Assembly: GCA_025455245.1 (NCBI GenBank)
Contig: JALOMX010000184.1
Span: forward strand, 1 to 5,195
Length of the DNA: 5,195 nt
Direction of reading: 5' to 3'
Source of the DNA: Chitinophagaceae bacterium
GTDB taxonomy: Bacteria > Bacteroidota > Bacteroidia > Chitinophagales > Chitinophagaceae
In this document: positions 1 through 5,195 of the stretch, piece after piece
Numbering within the stretch: position 1 is the stretch's first letter
Layout: each line of letters starts with the position of its first letter
The notes under the pieces: model-generated
Databases searched by the model: none
The model's input: only the letters and a program-made list of their open reading frames with translations
Told to the model about the DNA's origin: nothing
Translations under genes and position numbers: made by a program

Positions 1-1
1 T

Positions 2-796
2 GAAAACGGCGTTCATGGCTTTTGCTTCAGCCTGTACGAAGATGGTCAAAAACCCGGCGATATTATTTCGGAAGCACAGGTACGCAGGCGCATGGAAATT
101 CTAAAACCGCACACCCGGTGGGTACGGTCTTTTTCCTGTACCGAAGGCAATGAATGGATTCCCAAAATAGCCAAAGAAATGGGTATTAAAACCCTGGTAG
201 GTGCCTGGCTGGGAAAAGATGACGAAATTAATCAACGCGAAATTGAAGGACTGATTCAATTGGCAAAGGAAGGATATGTGGATATTGCCGCTGTTGGCAA
301 TGAAGTCATGTATCGCAAAGATCTTACCGAAGATCAGTTGCTGGACTTTATGAGGCATGTAAAAACAGAAATTCCAAATGTTCCCGTTGGATACGTAGAT
401 GCTTACTATGAATTTTCGCACCGTCCTCGTATAACAGAAATGTGTGATGTAATTCTTGCGAACTGTTATCCTTTCTGGGAAGGTTGTCCTTTTGAAAATT
501 CATTGGACTACATGAAACAAATGTATTATCAGGCAAGTGCCGCCGCCAATGGTAAAGAAGTAATTATTACTGAAACAGGCTGGCCAAGTCAGGGCGAAAA
601 TGTAAAAGGAGCCTGGCCATCCGAAAAAAGCGCAAGGGACTATTTCATCAATACACAACTTTGGTCGGCCAATGATAATATACCTGTCTTTTACTTTTCA
701 TCCTTCGACGAATCGTGGAAAGTGGGGGCCGAAGGAACTGTCGGCGCTTATTGGGGTATTTGGGACAAACATGAAAAACTAAAGTATCAGGAATGA
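2..796 (+). CDS. Glycoside hydrolase family 17 protein (5'-truncated by window edge)
   Basis: The reading frame is already open at base 2 and stops at 794-796, giving 264 visible residues; the true start lies upstream. GH17 enzymes are retaining (beta/alpha)8-barrel hydrolases or transglycosylases acting on beta-1,3-glucans. Visible hallmarks are the N-terminal strand motif GFCFSLYEDGQKPGD (visible residues 6-20), the acid/base motif VGNE with Glu at visible residue 101 (bases 302-304), the CYPFWE strand (155-160), the nucleophile motif ITETGWPS with Glu at 191 (bases 572-574), YFSSFDESWK (231-240) and a C-terminal YWGIWD. Since the first barrel strand is already visible, probably only a short N-terminal stretch is missing, so a signal peptide cannot be judged. 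A Met at 92-94 is internal to the domain and is not the start. The stop overlaps the start of the next GH17 gene by 4 bases. Family is confident; exact substrate, and hydrolysis versus transglycosylation, are not resolved. Confidence 0.9.
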   Translation, partial: ENGVHGFCFSLYEDGQKPGDIISEAQVRRRMEILKPHTRWVRSFSCTEGNEWIPKIAKEMGIKTLVGAWLGKDDEINQREIEGLIQLAKEGYVDIAAVGNEVMYRKDLTEDQLLDFMRHVKTEIPNVPVGYVDAYYEFSHRPRITEMCDVILANCYPFWEGCPFENSLDYMKQMYYQASAAANGKEVIITETGWPSQGENVKGAWPSEKSARDYFINTQLWSANDNIPVFYFSSFDESWKVGAEGTVGAYWGIWDKHEKLKYQE

Positions 797-1716
797 ATGT
801 ATTTAAGCATTTTGGATGGCAAAAAGCAAGGGCAATCTGCTATTCAGGATTCAGGGAAGGACAAAGACCGGGAGATAAATACCCTTCGTATGAGCAGGTA
901 AAGGAAGACTTACTGATACTGCAACCACACTTTAAGCACCTTCGATTATACGATTGCGACCCACATGCCGAAACTGTGCTGCAGGTAATACAACGGGAGG
1001 GGCTTGACTTCACCGTGATGCAGGGCGCCTACATTGAGGCTGAAATGAACAACTTCGGTTGCCCGTGGGGTGGCGGTGTGTATAGCGAATCAGAACTGGA
1101 ACGAAACAAAAAGAACAACCTCATAAAAATTAAAAGGCTTGCAGAATGGGCAAATAAATATCCGAAGATCATCATTTCCCTTTCTGTAGGCAATGAAGCC
1201 TGTGTGGATTGGAGCGGAAACTATGTACCGGTTCAAAAAGTAATTGAGTATGTACAATTGGTAAAAAAATCAGCCAAACAACCGGTTACGTTCTGTGACA
1301 ATTACGTACCCTGGCTCAATAAACTGAAACCCCTTGTGGAAGTGGTGGATTTTATTTCGCTGCATACCTATCCCGTTTGGGAATACAAACATATTCACGA
1401 GGCGATGGAGTACACGGTAGAAAACTATCAGATGGTAGCCAATCTTTATCCGGATAAGCCCACCGTAATAACAGAAGCGGGATGGGCCACCAACTCAAAT
1501 GGTCGGGGCATACATCCCGAACGGGTGAATGAAGATGCGCAAAAGCTCTATTTTGAAGACCTGATGCAATGGACCGAAAAGCATCATGTGTTGACCTACT
1601 TCTTTGAAGCTTTCGATGAACCATGGAAAGGATCGCCCGACCCCAATGAACCGGAAAAGCATTGGGGTTTGTATAAAGTGGACAGGAAGCCGAAAATAGT
1701 GATGCAGGGTGCATAA
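793..1716 (+). CDS. Second, divergent glycoside hydrolase family 17 protein, predicted cytoplasmic
   Basis: This is a complete 307-residue GH17 barrel, probably acting on beta-1,3-glucan or oligosaccharides derived from it. Matching motifs are AICYSGFREGQRPGD (residues 14-28), SVGNE with the predicted acid/base Glu135 (bases 1195-1197), HTYPVWE (191-197), ITEAGW with the predicted nucleophile Glu228 (bases 1474-1476), YFFEAFDEPWK (269-279) and HWGLYK (290-295). The two glutamates are 93 residues apart, against 90 in the upstream paralogue. Compared with that paralogue it carries an extra stretch after the third strand (about residues 82-108, including FGCPWGGGVY), which may shape the substrate cleft. 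The ATG at 793 is the only credible start: it overlaps the upstream stop as ATGA, and its frame has a TGA at 772-774 with no start codon between. The barrel begins about 13 residues after Met1, leaving no room for a signal peptide. Family call is strong; substrate is inferred. Confidence 0.92.
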   Translation: MNVFKHFGWQKARAICYSGFREGQRPGDKYPSYEQVKEDLLILQPHFKHLRLYDCDPHAETVLQVIQREGLDFTVMQGAYIEAEMNNFGCPWGGGVYSESELERNKKNNLIKIKRLAEWANKYPKIIISLSVGNEACVDWSGNYVPVQKVIEYVQLVKKSAKQPVTFCDNYVPWLNKLKPLVEVVDFISLHTYPVWEYKHIHEAMEYTVENYQMVANLYPDKPTVITEAGWATNSNGRGIHPERVNEDAQKLYFEDLMQWTEKHHVLTYFFEAFDEPWKGSPDPNEPEKHWGLYKVDRKPKIVMQGA

Positions 1717-1734
1717 ATATCCAACATAAAAAAT

Positions 1735-1776
1735 ATGCAGCTACCCGAAAAGGTGCTGCATTTACTTTTTGTTTTT
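1735..1776. terminator. Bidirectional intrinsic terminator between convergent genes
   Basis: Left arm 1735-1745 (ATGCAGC, bulged T at 1742, then ACC) pairs with right arm 1752-1761 (GGTGCTGCAT), giving 10 base pairs around the 6-base loop CGAAAA. On the + strand the stem is followed by a T-rich tract (1761-1776), suited to ending the GH17 transcript 19 bases after its stop. On the - strand the same stem is followed by six T residues (the A-run at 1728-1733), suited to ending the propeller gene transcript. It lies in the 76-base gap between two converging stop codons, where a shared terminator is expected. Confidence 0.85.
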
Positions 1777-1792
1777 AAGGATTATAAATGAT

Positions 1793-4474
1793 CTATTGAA
1801 TTACGATTGATTTTTGTTCTCCACTTTCCATATTTACTAACCGGTATTGCCCGGCAACAAAAGGCAGATACAACCGGTGATTTCCTGCCTGTAAGCTATA
1901 CGTTTTAATAACCCTTCCCTGCATATCTATAAGATTGAGTTGGCTTGCTGCCGATAGTTGCACATTTACTTGCTTTTGCTCAGCAATCGTTGGATACACC
2001 TGCCACACTGATTGGGCATTGATGTTAACCTTGCGTACAGGTGAATAGCTAAAACTTCCATCCTTATCTACCATTTTAAGGCGGTATTGGTATTGGCCGG
2101 AAAGTTTGATATCTGTATCGGTGAATTGATATTTTGTGGTGGTATTGGCAAATCCTGATGATTGCTTTCTTCCAATGGAAGACCATGCATTTTGGTTTCC
2201 TCTCATCCTTTGCACCTCAAAGTGCGAAGTGTTGATTTCTGATGCTGTTTCCCATTGCACTTGCACCGCGCCTTGTTGCAGATAAGCATCAAAATTTGTT
2301 AGTTTAACCGGTAAAACACCATCAGAAAACTTTACCAGAAAAGCATCGTAGGTAGGGAATCCGCCACTATAAGCAGCCTGATGCGCCCCGGGACTTCCGA
2401 TGTTGTTATCCGAACGCGTCCATCCGCTCAAAAATAATTCTCCGGAGGGAGTGCAAATTAATTGTCCGAAATTTTCATCCTGACTACCCCCATAATAAGT
2501 GCCCCATTGGCGAACACCTGCATTATTAAATTTTACAATGAAAATATCAGGGGTGCCGGTTTGAGCCAGTGCATTCTGGTAGCCGTTTGCTGTTGAAATG
2601 CCGTCTGTTGAAAGGGTTGTTCCTGAAAGGTACACATTTCCCGCATTGTCGAGCCCTACCCCAAAAGCCTCATCGTCAAAGCTTCCTCCGCAATAGGTAG
2701 CCCATTGCCGCTGGCCGGAGGCATTGAATTTTACAAGAAAGGCATCAAAATAGAAGTTGAATGCATGAGAAGCCTGATGTACCCCCGGTGTGGAAATGCC
2801 GGTATTTGACCTGGTAGAACCCGCCAGATAAATGTCACCGTTAGAAGCAACCTGAACAGCATTACCCCGATCCTGACCGGATCCGCCATAGTAAGTGCAA
2901 AAAGCTAAAGTGCCACTCGTGGTAAATTTTGCAAGAAATGCATCATTACTGCCACCGTAGGTTGCCTGGTGCGTGCCGGAAGTGGAAATTCCGGTGGCCG
3001 AATTAGAAACACCTGCCAGATATACGGATCCTGAAGCATCTACTGCAATCCTTCTGCCAAATTCCCTGCCGCTGTTGCCAAAATAGGTACCCCAAAGCCT
3101 TTGACCCGTAGGTGTAAATTTGGCAATAAAACAGTCATAATCTCCCACACGGGAGGTTTGGTGAGCCCCGTTGCTGGCTATGCCCGTAGCAGATTCCGTT
3201 TCACCTGCTATATATACATTGCCTTCCGGGTCTGTGGCTACCGAGTTCACATAGTCCCAACCGCCTGAACCCCCATAAAATGTAACCCATGAAGGAAAAC
3301 CTTCGGGGGAAAAGCAGGCCAGGAAGCCATCCATCGACCCTCCGCCGTAAGTGGTTTGGTGAGCCCCTTGCGTTACAAAATCATTATCCGGCCCGTTTAC
3401 TCCGCCAGAGCCGGTTATTCCCCCAATAAAAATGAAACCAGAGGAATTCACTGCAATAGCACGGCATTCATCATCACCGTTTGCACCGAAATAGGTACCC
3501 CACTGAATTTGCCCACTGCTGTTAAACTTAGCCAGAAAGACGTCGCCACCAATGGCATTTGGCGTAAGCGTTGATTGGTGCGAACCGCTTGTAGCAATGT
3601 TGGTTGTGGAAGATGTTTCTCCTGCGAAGTATACATTACCGTTTTGGTCGGTGGTAACCGCATGGCCAAAGTCATTGCCATCAGCAGCACCAAAGTAAGT
3701 TCCCCACACCCGTACCGGAGGATCAATCAGCAAGGGTTTCGCCGGATCATAATTTCCTAAGGAAAATCCAACCGCTTCCTCTTTCAAATTCCATTCCGCC
3801 TTGATGCGTTGGCTACCCTGCCATACTTCCAATCCACCTTCGCGTATTTGGCCCAATGGCGTTTTCATACAGAGTTCATCTTTATCATTCACACTCAAAT
3901 CCGCGCCGCTGATGGCAAGACGGATGTTTTCGGGATTAGCATGAGGCGCTACCTCAAAATCATATTCAAGGCTACCGTCCTTTTCATAAAACCGTACATC
4001 AATACCGGGATATACATTTTTGTACCGCACTTCCCGGTAGCTTTTCACATGTAAAACAGGTTGCATACCGTTGGGCACGTTGTAAAAATGCTCTACACCG
4101 GGGAGGGGGTTCAGGTATTCCACAACGGGGTTCGGATTGGCGCCGGCCCATTGTACATCTACCCTGTAAATATCCATGTTGACAGCGAGGTTACCTGCGT
4201 CTCCAAGGTTGTCCGCATGGTTGCTTTTTTTCTGTGCATGAGGTTTGACAAGTTGGTAATGCATCCCCTGCTTGTCGAAATGAAAGGTGAGGCCGTTTAC
4301 ATGTCCGCTAATAATAATATCGGGCCGGGCATGCCCATGTTGATCTTTTACCTGTCCTTTGTTTTCGCGGAAAAACAGGCCACCCATCGACGGATTGATC
4401 TGTGCATGGGCAAAAATGGTTACCAACATAAAAATGGCGGGCATACAATACCGGTAGGTTGATGTCATGATCAT
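1793..4474 (-). CDS. T9SS-exported seven-repeat SBBP beta-propeller protein
   Basis: Large secreted or cell-surface protein of unknown ligand, 893 residues from the chosen start. In order: signal peptide (about 1-24, hydrophobic MPAIFMLVTIFA, likely cleavage AHA|Q); an N-terminal ENKGQ domain as found in front of SBBP propellers (about 30-253, ENKGQ at 37-41); seven propeller repeats (about 254-718); an FN3-like module starting LPVKLTNFDA (about 721-819) with the common W-x-TASEIN and FEVQR motifs; and a T9SS type A sorting domain (about 821-893). The protein should cross the inner membrane by Sec and the outer membrane by T9SS, and may be surface-anchored. Start choice: the frame is open to an ATG at 4523-4525, but the ATGs at 4472-4474 and 4466-4468 give a normal-length signal peptide and follow an A-rich stretch; the longer start would add 17 residues ahead of it. 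It converges on the GH17 pair and diverges from the TPR gene. Architecture is confident; biological role is unknown. Confidence 0.93.
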   Translation of the reverse strand: MIMTSTYRYCMPAIFMLVTIFAHAQINPSMGGLFFRENKGQVKDQHGHARPDIIISGHVNGLTFHFDKQGMHYQLVKPHAQKKSNHADNLGDAGNLAVNMDIYRVDVQWAGANPNPVVEYLNPLPGVEHFYNVPNGMQPVLHVKSYREVRYKNVYPGIDVRFYEKDGSLEYDFEVAPHANPENIRLAISGADLSVNDKDELCMKTPLGQIREGGLEVWQGSQRIKAEWNLKEEAVGFSLGNYDPAKPLLIDPPVRVWGTYFGAADGNDFGHAVTTDQNGNVYFAGETSSTTNIATSGSHQSTLTPNAIGGDVFLAKFNSSGQIQWGTYFGANGDDECRAIAVNSSGFIFIGGITGSGGVNGPDNDFVTQGAHQTTYGGGSMDGFLACFSPEGFPSWVTFYGGSGGWDYVNSVATDPEGNVYIAGETESATGIASNGAHQTSRVGDYDCFIAKFTPTGQRLWGTYFGNSGREFGRRIAVDASGSVYLAGVSNSATGISTSGTHQATYGGSNDAFLAKFTTSGTLAFCTYYGGSGQDRGNAVQVASNGDIYLAGSTRSNTGISTPGVHQASHAFNFYFDAFLVKFNASGQRQWATYCGGSFDDEAFGVGLDNAGNVYLSGTTLSTDGISTANGYQNALAQTGTPDIFIVKFNNAGVRQWGTYYGGSQDENFGQLICTPSGELFLSGWTRSDNNIGSPGAHQAAYSGGFPTYDAFLVKFSDGVLPVKLTNFDAYLQQGAVQVQWETASEINTSHFEVQRMRGNQNAWSSIGRKQSSGFANTTTKYQFTDTDIKLSGQYQYRLKMVDKDGSFSYSPVRKVNINAQSVWQVYPTIAEQKQVNVQLSAASQLNLIDMQGRVIKTYSLQAGNHRLYLPFVAGQYRLVNMESGEQKSIVIQ
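1796..2014 (-). other. T9SS type A C-terminal sorting domain
   Basis: The last 73 or so codons of the propeller gene encode a small beta-rich domain with QVYPT near its start (residues 825-829 from the 4474 start), an NLIDMQGRVIKTYSL strand pair, LPFVAGQYRLV and a basic ending KSIVIQ. This is the pattern of type A sorting domains, recognised by the type IX secretion machinery and usually removed on export. The usual YPNP opening reads YPTI here, a minor deviation. Confidence 0.85.
2321..3706 (-). repeat. Seven tandem SBBP repeats coding for a beta-propeller
   Basis: Seven copies of 62-71 codons begin, counting from the chosen start at 4474, at residues 257, 325, 396, 461, 525, 591 and 657 (codons starting at about 3706, 3502, 3289, 3094, 2902, 2704 and 2506). 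The shared pattern is W-x-TY-x-GG, a D-x-GN-x-Y-x-x-G-x-T strand pair, a T-GI...G-x-HQ loop and a DAFL-x-KF strand. Seven copies match a closed seven-bladed propeller. Copy five has Phe for the opening Trp, and copy six replaces the HQ loop with GYQNA. The copies are clearly diverged in sequence, so this is an old protein repeat, not a recent DNA duplication. Confidence 0.88.
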
Positions 4475-4646
4475 GTATGTTGCTTGTTTGATGGTTACAG
4501 AATCACTGTTTTGCCGGAAAAACATTCGACACTATTGTGCATGTTTTTTATAAAAAGTGTATGTGTGAGGCCCCTTTTCGCGTTACTTATTCCATCTCAC
4601 AGTTGCGTGGGAGTAGATATTGTAAAATTGAAGCCGGGTATTCACC

Positions 4647-4679
4647 CAAAAAATAGTACAGATGTACTATCAGTCCAAA
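4647..4679 (-). promoter_or_regulatory. Candidate Bacteroidota-type promoter for the propeller gene
   Basis: Read on the minus strand there is TTTG (complement of 4676-4679), a 20-base spacer, then TATTTTTTG (complement of 4647-4655). This resembles the Bacteroidota sigma-70 consensus of a -33 TTTG and a -7 TAnnTTTG, except that the -7 element has three bases, not two, between TA and TTTG. Transcription would begin near 4640, giving an untranslated leader of roughly 165 bases to the start at 4474. The spacer length and strand fit, but the imperfect -7 box keeps confidence modest. Confidence 0.4.
4653..4670. promoter_or_regulatory. 18-bp perfect palindrome, candidate repressor operator
   Basis: ATAGTACA-GA-TGTACTAT has two perfect 8-base arms around a 2-base centre. 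A 2-base loop is too tight for a good RNA hairpin, so a DNA-binding site for a dimeric regulator is more likely. The core TACAnnTGTA is the pattern described for operators of the BlaI/MecI/CopY winged-helix repressor family. It lies in the divergent intergenic region, inside the spacer and partly over the -7 box of the candidate minus-strand promoter and 52 bases before the TPR gene start, so a bound protein could block one or both genes. The identity of the regulator is inferred; no regulator gene is visible here. Confidence 0.5.
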
Positions 4680-4721
4680 TGAATGATTCATAAACCTGAT
4701 CCGTTGTATTTTGCAGACGCT

Positions 4722-5195
4722 ATGGTTTTCGGCAGAATCTTGTTGCTAATTTTATGCTTGATAGGCGGTTTGGGTACAGCCTTTTCAGTCAACCATCCCG
4801 ATAGTATTTTTCAGCAAGCCAAAAAGGATTTCCTGCTCTCGAATTACACAGACGCCCTTTCCGGATTTACAGCGCTTGCAAGCTATGCCGAACAAAACCG
4901 GAATGACACGTTTCACATGACCGCCCTTGCCGGCATCGGCGATTGCCACTACTACATGCGCGATAAGAGGACTGCCCTGCATTTTTATCATACCGGAAAA
5001 AGCCTTGCTCATTCGCTCCAAGATCAGCATCGTGAAGCAAGCTTTGATTATAAAATCAGTGTCATTTTCATTGAATTGATGCTGGTAGATTCCGCATCTC
5101 ATTATGCATCAAGGGCCATCGCGTATTTCAGACGCAGCAAAGACTATGTGCAGCTGTCAAAAGCGCAGTCGGCATTGGCCGATTTACATTTAAAT
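4722..5195 (+). CDS. TPR-repeat protein with signal peptide (3'-truncated by window edge)
   Basis: The frame runs open from ATG 4722 to the last base, giving 158 residues with no stop. Residues 1-22 form a signal peptide or N-terminal anchor (Arg5, hydrophobic ILLLILCLIGGLG, possible cleavage at AFS|V). The rest consists of amphipathic helix pairs with about 40-residue spacing, typical of TPR: about 27-60 (NYTDALSGF), 65-100 (ALAGIGDCHYY...ALHFY), 104-137 (SASHYASRAIAYF) and a fourth beginning at 141 (LSKAQSALADLHLN). In Bacteroidota, exported TPR stretches of this type commonly precede a transmembrane helix and a histidine kinase or a LuxR-type DNA-binding domain, but that part is outside the window. 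An in-frame ATG at 4683, directly after a TGA, would add 13 polar residues before the signal peptide and is less likely. The gene is divergent from the propeller gene. Confidence 0.8.
   Translation, partial: MVFGRILLLILCLIGGLGTAFSVNHPDSIFQQAKKDFLLSNYTDALSGFTALASYAEQNRNDTFHMTALAGIGDCHYYMRDKRTALHFYHTGKSLAHSLQDQHREASFDYKISVIFIELMLVDSASHYASRAIAYFRRSKDYVQLSKAQSALADLHLN

Noticed and set aside
1352..1714. 120-residue minus-strand frame opposite the second GH17 gene
   Set aside because: It is antisense to the conserved GH17 catalytic region, with no motifs of its own.
2321..3706. Possible recent DNA-level tandem repeat or phase-variation array
   Set aside because: The copies are strongly diverged at the nucleotide level and vary in length; only the protein pattern repeats.
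3448..3726. 92-residue minus-strand frame inside the propeller gene
   Set aside because: It is a shifted-frame shadow of the repeat region; the real frame there shows clear SBBP repeats.
4061..4462. 133-residue open frame on the + strand, antisense to the start of the propeller gene
   Set aside because: It lies wholly opposite a well-supported coding region, shows no recognisable domain, and has low-complexity composition expected of an antisense frame.
4545..4556. TTTTTATAAAAA self-complementary stretch in the leader of the propeller gene
   Set aside because: An A/T-only palindrome of this length is common in A+T-rich leaders and matches no promoter or terminator pattern here.
4484..4693. 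69-residue + strand frame across the divergent intergenic region
   Set aside because: It spans the candidate promoter and palindrome, has no recognisable motif, and overlaps the start of the opposite gene.
4707..4714. TATTTTGC as a -7 promoter element for the TPR gene
   Set aside because: The TA-to-TTTG gap is one base short, there is no TTTG at the right distance upstream, and it ends only 7 bases before the ATG, which would require a leaderless message.
4785..5102. 105-residue minus-strand frame at the right edge
   Set aside because: It is antisense to the TPR-coding frame, which has a signal peptide and helix periodicity.

Overview
The window comes from a member of the Bacteroidota, most likely a free-living, gliding-type lineage such as Chitinophagales, Cytophagales or Saprospiria. 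The best evidence is the large minus-strand protein. It has a Sec signal peptide, the N-terminal 'F-x-ENKGQ' domain, a beta-propeller of SBBP repeats, an 'LPVKLTNFDA...W.TASEIN...FEVQR' linker domain and a C-terminal type IX secretion (T9SS) type A sorting domain, a layout typical of this phylum. Base composition is moderate, and no strong Shine-Dalgarno sites precede the starts, as usual for Bacteroidota. There is no sign of insertion sequences, tRNA or rRNA genes, CRISPR arrays or phage genes.

Layout: (1) Positions 2-796 and 793-1716 (+) hold two tandem, non-identical glycoside hydrolase family 17 (GH17) proteins joined by a 4-base ATGA overlap. The first is cut by the window edge. Both keep the two catalytic glutamates. 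The second has no signal peptide, so it should work in the cytoplasm. (2) Positions 1735-1776 hold a hairpin with T-runs on both sides, a probable bidirectional terminator between convergent genes. (3) Positions 1793-4474 (-) encode the T9SS-exported seven-repeat propeller protein; the frame is open up to 4525. (4) Positions 4475-4721 form a divergent intergenic region with an 18-bp perfect inverted repeat lying inside the spacer of a candidate Bacteroidota-type promoter. (5) Positions 4722-5195 (+) hold the start of a secreted or membrane TPR-repeat protein that runs off the window.

The GH17 pair looks like a translationally coupled unit for beta-1,3-glucan-type substrates; whether it degrades or remodels glucan cannot be decided here. 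The propeller gene and the TPR gene are divergent and may share control through the palindrome. Nothing in the window ties the GH17 pair functionally to the other two genes. Most of the window is ordinary Bacteroidota content. The points most worth a second look are the cytoplasmic GH17 pair and the palindrome with a TACAnnTGTA core.
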